Positions 36,599 through 46,095 of a stretch of DNA of 64,000 bases are shown piece after piece; position 1 is the stretch's first letter; every line of letters begins with the position of its first letter. This stretch comes from an uncultured Oscillospiraceae bacterium (GTDB lineage: Bacteria > Bacillota > Clostridia > Oscillospirales > Ruminococcaceae). The position numbers and the translations under genes are program-made. The DNA lies in NCBI GenBank assembly GCA_900539195.1, contig UQBC01000008.1:17647-81646 (forward strand). Direction: 5' to 3'. A model generated the notes under the pieces. That model was not told where the DNA came from. It saw only the letters and a program-made list of their open reading frames with translations, and searched no databases.

Positions 36599-36907
36599 TT
36601 ATAGTTTCAGTCCTATTGCATCACGCACATAGCCGTCAATGGATTTGCTTATATCCGATGTTCCGTGTCGGTCGGGTATCTCCACTATCAGCGGCTTTGT
36701 GCTGTTCAGTTTCATATCATACACTGTCTGTTTGCACATATTGATGAGCTTTTCCGTCATAAGTACAACGCCGATGTCTTTATCGGCCTTTGCTTTTTCC
36801 AGTGCATCCGTGACTTCTTCGGGTCGGCTTACTACTATGCCTTCGATCCCTGCAAGACGCATACCCATCTGTGTATCTGTGTTATCACTGATAAGAAAAA
36901 ATTTCAT
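36599..36907 (-). CDS. V-type ATP synthase subunit F (NtpG)
   Basis: 102-residue central-stalk subunit with a Rossmann-like fold. MKFFLISDNTDTQMGMRLAG, GVVLMTEKLINMC and KPLIVEIPDRHGT are the expected strands. It binds subunit D in the rotor shaft. AAAGGT precedes the ATG. It lies between K and E, an order rearranged from the E. hirae-type operon, where E and C precede it. Confidence 0.9.
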   Translation of the reverse strand: MKFFLISDNTDTQMGMRLAGIEGIVVSRPEEVTDALEKAKADKDIGVVLMTEKLINMCKQTVYDMKLNSTKPLIVEIPDRHGTSDISKSIDGYVRDAIGLKL

Positions 36908-36927
36908 TTTTCTGTACCTTTCGGCTA

Positions 36928-37365
36928 TTATGAATAAAGGATAAGTATCGAAATCAGAAGTCCGTAGATAGCGACACCTTCGCCGAGTGCAACGAAGATA
37001 AGAGCCTTCGTGAAGTTCTTGTCGTTTTCTGCGGTAGCTCCGATAGCTGCGGGAGCGGCACCGCCTACGGCAATACCTGTACCGATTGTTGCAAGACCTG
37101 TTGCAAGCGCCGCACCGAGATACTTAAGACCGTCGCCTACGCTGAGCGCTGTCTGTGCGGCTTCTGCGGCACCTTCAGCCGAAGCAAATGCGAAAAGCGG
37201 TACGAATACGCTCATCATGACCATAACGCCGATAAACGAGCCTGCATTTATAAGTATAGCTTTTCTTGTCTTTAAGGGCTTACCCTCTTTTCTTCTCTTA
37301 AGCATAACAAAGAACGGCAGCATAATCAGCGCCAGTGCAAATAAAGGCAGTAAAAACAGTAACAT
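36928..37365 (-). CDS. ntpK: V-type ATP synthase subunit K (proteolipid)
   Basis: 145-residue ion-translocating ring subunit. Residues 1-62 hold two hydrophobic stretches that are not proteolipid-like. The functional hairpin follows (about 78-144), with ATGLATIGTGIAVGGAAPAA and the carboxylate helix IFVALGEGVAIYGLLISI, whose Glu is the ion site. Which ion (Na+ or H+) is bound cannot be told with confidence. GGGAGGAA precedes the ATG. It follows subunit I by 19 bp. Confidence 0.93.
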   Translation of the reverse strand: MLLFLLPLFALALIMLPFFVMLKRRKEGKPLKTRKAILINAGSFIGVMVMMSVFVPLFAFASAEGAAEAAQTALSVGDGLKYLGAALATGLATIGTGIAVGGAAPAAIGATAENDKNFTKALIFVALGEGVAIYGLLISILILYS

Positions 37366-37384
37366 TTTTCAGTTCCTCCCGAAA

Positions 37385-39694
37385 TTAATTCAAATTAGCC
37401 TTAAGCGGCTCAAAGCTCTTTCCGTCGCTTACATAGAAGCGACCGAATATCTCATAAAATTCAAGTCTTAATACCTGAATGCCTACAAGGAATCCCTCCA
37501 TACCGATTACGAAAGCGTTTCCGAGTATCTGTACAATCACGGTACCGACACCGCCGTCACCGGCTAAAACGCCGACAACAAGCATCATACCTGCGTGGCT
37601 TAATATAAATCCGCCGACACGAAGAAATGACATCGTGTTCGTAAGATAGGAAAGACAGGTTTCAAATAATTCGATGATGCCCTCGATGATGAAGTTACCC
37701 ACTGATTTCTTTTCCTTGGGCTTATCGGGGCTTTCCTGCGCCGGTTTTCCGGGCGAGGTAAGCTCTGCAGGCATCTTCATACGTTCAAAATACAATCCTG
37801 CGAATATATCATCTACCATTGTTCTGTGCTGTTTTGATACGAAATAAACGCCGTAGACGTTATCGTCGTTTTCGGTGATAGGAATGAACACAAATTCCTT
37901 GTCGGTAAAGTATCCGAGCTTGTCATAGCTTTCACGGGGCATCTTTCCGTAAACCGCACGGACAAATTTCAGATCGTTCAGCTTTTCAAGGTCTTCTCTT
38001 GTTTTTCTGAGCATTTCTTCACTGAGCGTATCTGAAGCCATTATTGCTGCGTCTGCAACTGTCTTGTGCTTGAGGTTGACTACATTATGCTTTATAGAAT
38101 TTGCGACAAGATTTGCAAGAGGTTCCTTGAACATCATTATGACAAGCGGAAGAACAATCAGTAACAGTATATACGGCATCGTGAACATCTCAATGCCGAA
38201 TCCGAGCTGAAGCCCTGCCGCCGCTACGACTGCGATATAGAATATCATACCGGTTATGCCGTTTGCTCCGAACAGTGCGGATGAATAATCCTTGCGCCTG
38301 AATGACAGCACGATATTCATCGTCATTGAAACCACTATCAATATGACACCTATCGCAAGTGCCGCTATAAGCAGATAGGTTGATATCTGGAATATGCTGT
38401 TCGGCTTTCCGAGTACAGAGTAAAGCGGTTCGATATGGAAGAAAGGTTTTATTATATCTTCATTTCCGAACACCGATCCGTAAAGACAGCCGAATATCGC
38501 CGAGCTTATGCCGATACGCTCCATTATAGGACCGAGCTTTACATTTTTCCACTTTGTAAGGATAAATCCGAAAAGCGAGATTACAAGCCCTTGTCCTAGA
38601 TCGCCGAACATTATTCCGAATATCAGCATATATGTGATTGCTACATACGGCGTGGGGTCGATGCCCGTGTATGACGGTAAGCCGTACATATTGACGAACA
38701 TCTCAAACGGTCTGAACAGCCAGTTGTTTCTGAGTTTTGTCGGAGGTTTCATCCTGTCATCGACGAAATATTTCTTTTCCTCGATAACAATATCTGATAC
38801 GGTCGACATATGCTCCCTGAATTTTTCGACTTCTCTTGTCGGAACAAAACCAGCCATATAGAATTTATTGTTGATTACCGAAACCTGACTTCTCAGCTCA
38901 TAGCTGTTGTTGAGGAACGTAAGCTTACTGCGGACTTTATCAAACTGCTTTTCTTCCGACTGTTTTACTTCGGTAAGTTTAGCTTCAACATCTTTCAGCT
39001 TTACATCAAACTCTTTTATCTGTCTGTTAAGCTCTGCCGTTGCAGTTTCACCATCGCCGTGAAGAAAATCAGGAAGACGTATACGTTCAAAATAAAGGCT
39101 TCTGAAGATATCGTCTATCTGCACGCTTTCTTCCACAGGGGCGAAATACAATCCCCAGACATAGCCGTCCTTTTCTTCAAGAGGCTCGAAAACGAAACCT
39201 TTTTCACTGTAGAACTCAAGCTTTGTATAGCTTTCGGACGGCAATTTACCGAAACGTATCTTGACGTGCTTACAATTGAACAAATCCTTGAAATCAACAT
39301 TTATGTTTGACAGATTTCCTACCTGTCTTGATACCTGCCGGTATTCGTCTATAGATTTCTCAAGCTCGTTCTTCTGTTCAATGAGAGGCATCACACGTTG
39401 TTCAAGCTCTGTGAAGTACATATCAAAGTCGTGGATCGCTTCCATCTGTATATCATCATAAGGAACTGATTTTTCCTTGACGCCCAGTCCCGATGACAGT
39501 ATATCCGCTCGTTTCATAAGACCGCCGTAGATATCCTTATCCTTGAGCGTCTTGAAGTGGGCGGAACCGTAAGTCATAGTGTAAAATGACGGCTCAATGT
39601 GAAAGCATTTTGTTTCACAACATCGCACAAGAGTTTTATTGACTTTTTTGAGAGGTCCGCTGACCGATATAAGTGACATCTTCTCAACTGCCAT
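37385..39694 (-). CDS. ntpI: V-type ATP synthase subunit I (stator membrane subunit)
   Basis: 769-residue subunit (homologue of eukaryotic subunit a) forming the ion half-channels. The N-terminal half is cytoplasmic with long helices (FDVKLKDVEAKLTEVKQSEE). The C-terminal half has about seven membrane segments with YMLIFGIMFGDLGQGLVISL and the channel helix near GGFILSHAGMMLVV. A second soluble insert lies around residues 550-680. GAAAGGAA precedes the ATG. It follows subunit C by 29 bp. Confidence 0.95.
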   Translation of the reverse strand: MAVEKMSLISVSGPLKKVNKTLVRCCETKCFHIEPSFYTMTYGSAHFKTLKDKDIYGGLMKRADILSSGLGVKEKSVPYDDIQMEAIHDFDMYFTELEQRVMPLIEQKNELEKSIDEYRQVSRQVGNLSNINVDFKDLFNCKHVKIRFGKLPSESYTKLEFYSEKGFVFEPLEEKDGYVWGLYFAPVEESVQIDDIFRSLYFERIRLPDFLHGDGETATAELNRQIKEFDVKLKDVEAKLTEVKQSEEKQFDKVRSKLTFLNNSYELRSQVSVINNKFYMAGFVPTREVEKFREHMSTVSDIVIEEKKYFVDDRMKPPTKLRNNWLFRPFEMFVNMYGLPSYTGIDPTPYVAITYMLIFGIMFGDLGQGLVISLFGFILTKWKNVKLGPIMERIGISSAIFGCLYGSVFGNEDIIKPFFHIEPLYSVLGKPNSIFQISTYLLIAALAIGVILIVVSMTMNIVLSFRRKDYSSALFGANGITGMIFYIAVVAAAGLQLGFGIEMFTMPYILLLIVLPLVIMMFKEPLANLVANSIKHNVVNLKHKTVADAAIMASDTLSEEMLRKTREDLEKLNDLKFVRAVYGKMPRESYDKLGYFTDKEFVFIPITENDDNVYGVYFVSKQHRTMVDDIFAGLYFERMKMPAELTSPGKPAQESPDKPKEKKSVGNFIIEGIIELFETCLSYLTNTMSFLRVGGFILSHAGMMLVVGVLAGDGGVGTVIVQILGNAFVIGMEGFLVGIQVLRLEFYEIFGRFYVSDGKSFEPLKANLN

Positions 39695-39723
39695 TATATC
39701 ATTCCTTTCGCTGTATATTTGCT

Positions 39724-40755
39724 CTATAATATCAGCATTTTTTCTATCTGTGACGGCTCGAGCGAATATCTTACGCCCTCTATCACAGTTGTTAAATTTC
39801 TGTTTTCAATCTGCAAAAGCTCAGTCAGTGAATATATAACCGTGCTGTCGCACTGTGACAATGCGAGCTTTGCGTCATAATAACGTTTGTTAGACGTATA
39901 TACTGCCGTTTCGATGTCCGTTGCCTGCTCCTCGTTAATATCCTTGAAATAAGGGAGCTTCAGCAGAAGCGGCAGTATCGGCTCGTTATCGGCTTTCGTC
40001 AGTATCTGTTCCATTGTCTTTTTGTCGAATCTGTCGCAAAAAGGCAGAGTATGCGCAACCACATCTTCGGTTGACATTTTGAAAAGTCCTTTCAGCCGAT
40101 AGCATATCTTGATATTGTACATATCGCAACGTCTGCGCATACACTTTTCAACTTCCGAGCGTTCGCCGCCGGACATACCCTTTTTTATATATGCAAAAAG
40201 CGTTGCGTAAAGATATTTTGTAAGCTCATAATCAACAGAAACGATGGAAGGAAAAGTCTTAGTTCCGTCAGAAAGAGGAGCAAGAACATCATAATACGGC
40301 GTACCCTTCAGAACATCCAGTATTTCGTCATATGTTCTCGCATTTGAAAGTCCCTGAATATCGAACGAACAGATACCCGTCAGATATCCGGGAAAGCCGG
40401 GGATGAACAGATCATAAACGCCTGCGCCGATATACATTGCCGCATTTATTATCTGTTTTACCTCTTCCTGTATAAGCAGAAAATCATAGAACTTGTTTTT
40501 ACTGCCCGGGCAGAATTTTCTCAGCTCGTCATATACTCTGAAAAGCCGTTTTTCCATAAGTCTTTCTGCCTGACTGCGCCTTACGGTATTGTCAACGCCC
40601 CAAAAATCCTTATCGAAATCATCGTATGTTTTCAGCTGTGTTACAATCTCGCCGACATTTGCCTTTGAGATTAAAGTCTTATATTCATCAAGACTCAGAA
40701 GTTTGCCGTACTTAGCTCTCGCTTTGGCTATGACCGCCGCTGAACCTGCCGACAT
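39724..40755 (-). CDS. ntpC: V-type ATP synthase subunit C (rotor adaptor)
   Basis: 343-residue helical subunit (homologue of subunit d) that couples the D/F shaft to the K ring. MSAGSAAVIAKARAKYGKLL and the late ENRNLTTVIEGVRYSLEP are typical. The start is clear: GGAGGTGATT lies 3 bases before the ATG, a nearly perfect anti-Shine-Dalgarno match. It is second in the operon, 31 bp after the coiled-coil subunit. Confidence 0.92.
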   Translation of the reverse strand: MSAGSAAVIAKARAKYGKLLSLDEYKTLISKANVGEIVTQLKTYDDFDKDFWGVDNTVRRSQAERLMEKRLFRVYDELRKFCPGSKNKFYDFLLIQEEVKQIINAAMYIGAGVYDLFIPGFPGYLTGICSFDIQGLSNARTYDEILDVLKGTPYYDVLAPLSDGTKTFPSIVSVDYELTKYLYATLFAYIKKGMSGGERSEVEKCMRRRCDMYNIKICYRLKGLFKMSTEDVVAHTLPFCDRFDKKTMEQILTKADNEPILPLLLKLPYFKDINEEQATDIETAVYTSNKRYYDAKLALSQCDSTVIYSLTELLQIENRNLTTVIEGVRYSLEPSQIEKMLIL

Positions 40756-40786
40756 GAAATCACCTCCGAATGCTTATTGTGTGCTG

Positions 40787-41098
40787 TCAGTTGACAGAAA
40801 CAATACTTTTGTATATCTCGTCAGTCCATCTTTCCTTATTCTTTGAAAATTCATCGTCAAGACGGGTTATGACAGCATTACACTCGGCTGTTGTTGCCGA
40901 GTAATGCTCTTCTCCGCTCTTTTTAAGCTCATCGTGATAACTGTTTATCTTATCGCTGCGTTCTTCTTCGTAGCTGATACGTTCTTTTTCACGGAGAATC
41001 GCCGCATCCGAAAGAATAGCTTTAGCTTTTTTATCAGCATCTGCCACAATTTCTTCAGCGTGCTTTTCATAAGCGATAATCTCGCTGATTACATCCAT
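40787..41098 (-). CDS. V-type ATPase G/H-like coiled-coil subunit
   Basis: 103 residues from the ATG at 41098 (AAAGGTGG 8 bases upstream). Almost entirely one charged amphipathic helix, EKHAEEIVADADKKAKAILS. It has the length and pattern of the short peripheral-stalk subunit (NtpF/AhaH) that pairs with subunit E. It is the first gene of the operon, as NtpF is in E. hirae. Identification rests on size, helix pattern and position more than on conserved residues. Confidence 0.7.
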   Translation of the reverse strand: MDVISEIIAYEKHAEEIVADADKKAKAILSDAAILREKERISYEEERSDKINSYHDELKKSGEEHYSATTAECNAVITRLDDEFSKNKERWTDEIYKSIVSVN

Positions 41099-41261
41099 CG
41101 GAACACCACCTTTCTGAAAGCTACATATAAATCTAAAATCATAATTAAGTTTACTACAAATATCCACAAAAAACAAGCCTAATTATTACCAAAAAGACTT
41201 AGAAAAATTTGTATGATAATATCATTGACAACACTTTTTCCTGTCGAACGCAAATACTGAC

Positions 41262-41292
41262 ATATTGAAAAACCGCAGGATGTCCTGCGGTT
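41262..41292 (-). terminator. Terminator of the UPF0210 transcript
   Basis: AACCGCAGGA-TG-TCCTGCGGTT hairpin, whose minus-strand tail is TTTTTCAATATG. It lies 5 bases beyond the stop codon of the gene at 41298. Confidence 0.8.
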
Positions 41293-41297
41293 CAATG

Positions 41298-42653
41298 TTA
41301 GTTTTTAAGGCTCTGTAATGGTGCGGGAATACGTCCGCCTCTTGAAATGAATTTTGACGAGGAGAACTTGCTGAGCTTCATTACCGGACCGCTTCCGAAC
41401 AGACCGCCGAACTCAAGCGTATCGCCCTCCTTCATTCCTATTGCGGGAATTACACGGACTGCCGTTGTCTTTGAGTTTACCATACCTATAGCGGCTTCGT
41501 CTGCGATGATTGCCGAGATCGTATCGGCTGATGTATCGCCGGGAACAGCTATCATATCAAGACCGACAGAGCAAACGGCTGTCATGGCTTCAAGCTTTTC
41601 TATTGATAATGCGCCACGGTTTACAGCGTCTATCATACCTGCGTCCTCTGATACGGGGATAAATGCGCCCGAAAGACCGCCTACGCTTGAGGATGCCATT
41701 ACGCCGCCCTTCTTTACTGCGTCGTTCAGCATTGCAAGTGCGGCTGTCGTACCGTGTGCGCCGCAGCTCTCAAGACCGATCTCTTCAAGGATATGCGCAA
41801 CACTGTCGCCTACTGCGGGAGTAGGAGCAAGTGAAAGGTCAACGATACCGAAGGGTACACCGAGCATCTTGCTTGCCTCAGCGCCTACAAGCTGACCCAT
41901 ACGGGTGATCTTGAATGCGGTTTTCTTTATCTGCTCTGCGACCTCGCTTATGCTTGCGTCGGGCATCTTGGAAAGTGCGGAACGAACAACGCCCGGTCCG
42001 CTTACGCCGACATTAAGAACGCAATCCGCCTCGCCGACACCGTGGAACGCACCTGCCATAAAAGGATTATCCTCAACGGCATTGCAGAAAACCACTATCT
42101 TTGCGGCACCGAAACAATGGTTATCCTTAGTTGCTTCAGAAGCTTGCTTTATGATTTTACCCATAAGAGCAACGGCATCCATATTGATACCCGCTCTTGT
42201 AGAGCCGACATTGACTGAAGAACATACGTTTGATGTTTCGGCAAGCGCTTCGGGTATAGAGTTTATAAGCTCAAGGTCACCTGCCGCAAAACCTTTCTGT
42301 ACAAGTGCGGAATAACCGCCGATGTAGTTTACACCCGTACCCTCTGCTACTCTCTGGAGAGTTTTTGCGAACTTTACGGGGCTTCCCTTTGCGGCTGCCG
42401 CAAGCATCGAGATAGGTGTTACGGAAAGACGCTTGTTGATAATCGGAATACCGTAGCGCTTCTCTATTATCTCACCTGTTTCAACGTGATGCTCAGCAAC
42501 ACGCATCATCTTCTCGTATACCTTTTCGCAGGATTTGTCTATATCACTGTCGATACAGTCAAGAAGCGAGATACCCATTGTTATTGTACGGATATCAAGA
42601 TTTTCTTCCTGTATCATCTTGATGGTTTCAAGAATATCTTTTGAATTGAACAT
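41298..42653 (-). CDS. UPF0210 (PFL-like) family protein
   Basis: 451-residue protein of the UPF0210/DUF711 family, distantly related to glycyl-radical enzymes but of unknown function. Family segments include ENLDIRTITMGISLLDCID, GGYSALVQKGF and GIVDLSLAPTPAVGDSVAHI. The C-terminus lacks an evident glycyl-radical loop. GGGAG lies 6 bases before the ATG. It is next to the ACT-domain protein; this pair is conserved across Firmicutes and archaea, which implies joint function, possibly as an amino-acid-regulated enzyme. Confidence 0.88.
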   Translation of the reverse strand: MFNSKDILETIKMIQEENLDIRTITMGISLLDCIDSDIDKSCEKVYEKMMRVAEHHVETGEIIEKRYGIPIINKRLSVTPISMLAAAAKGSPVKFAKTLQRVAEGTGVNYIGGYSALVQKGFAAGDLELINSIPEALAETSNVCSSVNVGSTRAGINMDAVALMGKIIKQASEATKDNHCFGAAKIVVFCNAVEDNPFMAGAFHGVGEADCVLNVGVSGPGVVRSALSKMPDASISEVAEQIKKTAFKITRMGQLVGAEASKMLGVPFGIVDLSLAPTPAVGDSVAHILEEIGLESCGAHGTTAALAMLNDAVKKGGVMASSSVGGLSGAFIPVSEDAGMIDAVNRGALSIEKLEAMTAVCSVGLDMIAVPGDTSADTISAIIADEAAIGMVNSKTTAVRVIPAIGMKEGDTLEFGGLFGSGPVMKLSKFSSSKFISRGGRIPAPLQSLKN

Positions 42654-42673
42654 TTAGTTTCTCCCGTTTGTAA

Positions 42674-42943
42674 TTATATATTGTGCATCGAATTGAAGAT
42701 ATCTTCATGCATAACGTGTATCTGAAGACCCATATCGTTTCCGGCTTCTTTCAGCTTGTCCGCAAGTACGTTGTAATCAACGGAACACTTTGTAATGTCA
42801 ATAAGCATTGTCATAGCAAAAAGATCCTGCATTATCGTCTGTGTAACGTCCATAACGTTTGCATTGCACTCTGCACAGATATTACTAACCTTTGCAAGAA
42901 TACCGACTGTATCTTTACCAATAACCGCAACTACTGCTCTCAT
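42674..42943 (-). CDS. ACT-domain protein (UPF0237)
   Basis: 89 residues forming a single ACT domain (RAVVAVIGKDTVGILAKVSN, beta-alpha-beta), a small-molecule sensing fold that normally binds amino acids. ATG at 42943 follows AGAGAGG. The longer frame to 42997 overlaps the promoter. Located 20 bp upstream of the UPF0210 gene in the same transcript. It likely senses a ligand for its partner; the ligand is unknown. Confidence 0.88.
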   Translation of the reverse strand: MRAVVAVIGKDTVGILAKVSNICAECNANVMDVTQTIMQDLFAMTMLIDITKCSVDYNVLADKLKEAGNDMGLQIHVMHEDIFNSMHNI

Positions 42944-42985
42944 AAAATAAACCTCTCTTTTCAGGATAAAAATATATCTCTTGCT

Positions 42986-43014
42986 ATTATACACCACTCA
43001 GCTCTAAAAGTCAA
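42986..43014 (-). promoter_or_regulatory. Promoter of the ACT/UPF0210 operon
   Basis: On the minus strand TTGACT (43009-43014) and TATAAT (42986-42991), spacer 17 bases, about 43 bases before the ATG. Confidence 0.8.
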
Positions 43015-43078
43015 AGCATTTTTTAAACAGGCAGAAAAACACATTGCGCCGTTATTCGTCATTATTTTTAAAAAGTAC

Positions 43079-43107
43079 TTGTAATCATACCTGAAAAATG
43101 ATAAAAT
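43079..43107 (+). promoter_or_regulatory. Promoter of uvrC
   Basis: TTGTAA at 43079-43084 and TAAAAT at 43102-43107 with a 17-base spacer, about 50 bases upstream of the uvrC start. Confidence 0.65.
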
Positions 43108-43156
43108 ATAAATATCTATACGGATAATTTAATGTTTTTTTCGGAGTGTGATACCG

Positions 43157-44983
43157 TTGAACGAAAGACTTGGCTTTTTAAGAGATAAATCGAATAAGCT
43201 TTCGCTCTCCCCCGGAGTGTATCTTATGAAAGACAAGACAGGTAAGATTATCTATGTAGGAAAAGCCAAAGCACTCAAGAACCGTGTAACAACTTATTTC
43301 CATGCGCTTGAGAGCCATAATGCAAAGACAAGGAAGCTGGTCGAAAATATCTATGATTTCGACTTCATCGTCACACCGAGCGAGCTTGACGCACTTGTTC
43401 TTGAATGCAGTCTGATAAAGCAGTACAACCCCAAATATAATATACTGCTAAAGGACGATAAGGGCTATAATTATATAAAAATCACAAAAGAGCCATATCC
43501 GAGAATTACTTATGCGCTCAACTGCAACGACAAAAATGCGGAGTATCTCGGTCCGTTCACGAGCGGATTTACCGCAAAGCAGGCGGTCGATGAGGTCAAC
43601 AGGATTTTTATGTTCCCGTCCTGTCACAAGGTCTTTCCGAGAGATTTCAGAAAAGAGCGTCCATGCCTTAATTATCATATAAAAAGATGTATGGGCGTTT
43701 GCACCGGCAAGATAAAGCAGGACGAATACAACAGCCTTATACGCTCTGCGATAGAGTATATGCAAAACGGCAGTAAGGCGAGCGTTGAGCGTCTTACCGA
43801 ACAGATGTATGAAGCATCGGAGAATCTTGAGTTTGAAAAAGCCGCAAAGCTCCGTGACCGTATAAACGCAATTGAGAAAATGAAGGACGGTCAGGACATA
43901 TTCTCAGACAAGACATACGATTTTGACGTTGTAGCACTGGCTCAGAACGTTGAACTTGCAAGTATTGCTGTTATGTGCTACCGTGGCGGAAGAATAACCG
44001 ACAAGATGAATTTTTTCATCGGCGATGAATACGACCCCGGACAGATGCGGTCAGATTTTCTGGTTGAATACTACAGCGCAAGGACAGATGCGATTCCGAA
44101 ACAGATCTATATAGACAAGGAAATGGAGGACAGTGCAATCCTCGAAGAATACTTCTCCGCTCTTTGCGGACATAAAGTTACTGTCACGGTGGCTCAGCGA
44201 GGCGAAGGATTGTCAAGGGTGCTTTTAGCAAAGCAGAACGCCTCTGAGTACCTTTCGATGAAGGTCGGCAGGACGGTAAAGGAAATAAACGCACTGGAGG
44301 ATCTTGCAAAGCTGCTGGGCTTACCTAAGATACCTACAGTTATCGAAAGCTATGATATATCAAATCTCGGAGAGGACAGCAGGGTCGGCGGTATGATAGT
44401 GTACCGCAACGGCAGACCGTACAAGGCAGGCTACAGGAAATTCACAATAAAGAACGTTATCGGTCAGAACGACTATGCGTGTATGCAGGAGGTATTGCAA
44501 AGGCGCATACAGCGTTATCTTGACGGCGACGAGAGCTTTGCGCCGCTGCCGGACCTTATTCTTCTGGACGGCGGAAAGGGTCATGTACACGCTGTACAGC
44601 AGGTGCTTGACAGTATGAATGTTTCAATACCGCTATACGGACTTGTAAAGGATGATAAGCACCGCACAAGAGCGATTGCGGCACAGGGGGAAGAAATACA
44701 GATAAACGCCAACAGAAAGCTGTTTTCGCTGATGACAAATATTCAGGACGAGGTTCACCGCTTCTCGCTTTCATTCCAGCAACAGACGCATAAGAAAAAG
44801 ACTTATGAACTGGAACTGACAAAAATCAAGGGCATAGGAGAAGCAAAAGCGCTCGCTCTGATAAAGCATTTCAAGACAAAGCAGGCACTCAAGGACGCAT
44901 CTCCCGATGAGATTGCATCTGTAGCTAAAGTTAAAGAAGAAAAAGCAAAAGAAATATACGATTTTATACAAGAGAATTTTTGA
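43157..44983 (+). CDS. uvrC: UvrABC system protein C
   Basis: Dual-incision nuclease of nucleotide excision repair, 608 residues. The GIY-YIG N-terminal nuclease domain is LSPGVYLMKDKTGKIIYVGK. The UvrB-binding coiled coil lies around 200-235, the RNase H-like second nuclease in SYDISNLGEDSRVGGMIVY, and a C-terminal helix-hairpin-helix in IKGIGEAKALALIKHF. TTG at 43157 is preferred: GGAG sits 10 bases upstream, whereas an in-frame GTG at 43148 is only one base beyond it. It is first in a run of plus-strand housekeeping genes. Confidence 0.95.
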   Translation: MNERLGFLRDKSNKLSLSPGVYLMKDKTGKIIYVGKAKALKNRVTTYFHALESHNAKTRKLVENIYDFDFIVTPSELDALVLECSLIKQYNPKYNILLKDDKGYNYIKITKEPYPRITYALNCNDKNAEYLGPFTSGFTAKQAVDEVNRIFMFPSCHKVFPRDFRKERPCLNYHIKRCMGVCTGKIKQDEYNSLIRSAIEYMQNGSKASVERLTEQMYEASENLEFEKAAKLRDRINAIEKMKDGQDIFSDKTYDFDVVALAQNVELASIAVMCYRGGRITDKMNFFIGDEYDPGQMRSDFLVEYYSARTDAIPKQIYIDKEMEDSAILEEYFSALCGHKVTVTVAQRGEGLSRVLLAKQNASEYLSMKVGRTVKEINALEDLAKLLGLPKIPTVIESYDISNLGEDSRVGGMIVYRNGRPYKAGYRKFTIKNVIGQNDYACMQEVLQRRIQRYLDGDESFAPLPDLILLDGGKGHVHAVQQVLDSMNVSIPLYGLVKDDKHRTRAIAAQGEEIQINANRKLFSLMTNIQDEVHRFSLSFQQQTHKKKTYELELTKIKGIGEAKALALIKHFKTKQALKDASPDEIASVAKVKEEKAKEIYDFIQENF

Positions 44984-45005
44984 TTGACAAAGGAAAGGGA
45001 ATAAG

Positions 45006-45560
45006 ATGAGAGTAATCACAGGAACAGCAAGAGGCAGAAAGCTGATTGCACCGGAGGGGCTTGACGTGCGTCCCACAAAGGACAGCGTAAAAGAGGCAAT
45101 ATTCAGCGCTATACAGTTTGAAATTGAAGGAAGCGTTGTGCTTGATTTATTTTCAGGCTCCGGTCAGCTTGGGATAGAAGCTGTAAGCAGAGGCGCTAAA
45201 AAAGCGTATCTTGTGGACAGCAGTCAGAATTCGATAAAATTCATAAAGCAGAATGTAGCCCACGTCGGCTTTGAAAGTCAGTGCGAGATTGTCAATATGC
45301 CGAACTCCGCATTCTTAAGAACCACAGGAGAGAAATTCGACATTGCCCTGCTCGACCCGCCTTACGAAAAAAGCCTTATCCAGCGTTCTCTTCCGGCTCT
45401 TACGGAAAAAATGAAGGACACAGGCGTGATTGTTTGCGAACACGAACCCGGTTGCAGACTGCCCGAAGAAGTAAACGGATTTGTTATCACAAAATCGAAG
45501 AAATACGGCAAAAGCAGTCTTACATTCTACAGAAAACCACAGACGGAAGAAGAGGAATAA
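45006..45560 (+). CDS. rsmD: 16S rRNA m2G966 methyltransferase RsmD
   Basis: 184-residue Rossmann methyltransferase modifying G966. MRVITGTARGRKL, DVRPTKDSVKEAIFSAI, the SAM loop LDLFSGSGQLGIEAVSRGA and the N6/N2-type catalytic motif LLDPPYEK are all present. AAGGGA precedes the ATG. The next gene, coaD, begins 3 bases after its stop, a pairing conserved in Firmicutes. Confidence 0.95.
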   Translation: MRVITGTARGRKLIAPEGLDVRPTKDSVKEAIFSAIQFEIEGSVVLDLFSGSGQLGIEAVSRGAKKAYLVDSSQNSIKFIKQNVAHVGFESQCEIVNMPNSAFLRTTGEKFDIALLDPPYEKSLIQRSLPALTEKMKDTGVIVCEHEPGCRLPEEVNGFVITKSKKYGKSSLTFYRKPQTEEEE

Positions 45561-45563
45561 ATC

Positions 45564-46052
45564 ATGAAAACAGCCATATATCCCGGTAGCTTTGATCCCG
45601 TGACATACGGACACCTTGAAATCATTTCAAGGGCATCGAAGCTGTTTGATAAGGTGATAGTGCTTGTGTCGGTAAATCCGCTCAAGCCATGCAGTTTTAC
45701 AATAGAAGAAAGAAAGCAGTTCCTGCGTGAAAGCGTGGTTGCCGAAGGTATCGGCAACGTTGAGGTTGACAGCAACGAGGGACTTCTTATAGACTATTTC
45801 AACGAAAAGAACGCAGACGTGATAGTAAAAGGTCTGCGTGCAATATCCGATTTCGAGTACGAATTTCAGATGGCTCAGGCAAACAGGAAGCTTTGCTACA
45901 AAGCCGAAACGATTTTCCTTACATCAAAGAGCGAATATACCTATCTGTCGTCAAGTATGGTAAAGCAGATAGCGATGTTCGGCGGAGATATAAGCGATTT
46001 TGTCCCTGAATGTATACTCGACAGAATAAACGAAAGATTGAAACGCTACTGA
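45564..46052 (+). CDS. coaD: Phosphopantetheine adenylyltransferase
   Basis: Penultimate enzyme of coenzyme A biosynthesis, transferring AMP to 4'-phosphopantetheine. The nucleotidyltransferase motif is YPGSFDPVTYGHLEII at the N-terminus, with LRAISDFEYEFQMA and the late YLSSSMVKQIA segment. Length 162 is normal. It is 3 bases downstream of rsmD, with GAGGAA inside the end of that gene as ribosome-binding site. Confidence 0.96.
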   Translation: MKTAIYPGSFDPVTYGHLEIISRASKLFDKVIVLVSVNPLKPCSFTIEERKQFLRESVVAEGIGNVEVDSNEGLLIDYFNEKNADVIVKGLRAISDFEYEFQMAQANRKLCYKAETIFLTSKSEYTYLSSSMVKQIAMFGGDISDFVPECILDRINERLKRY

Positions 46053-46095
46053 TTGCGAAGAATATAAATGAAATTTTTGAAAGGACGGTATTAAA

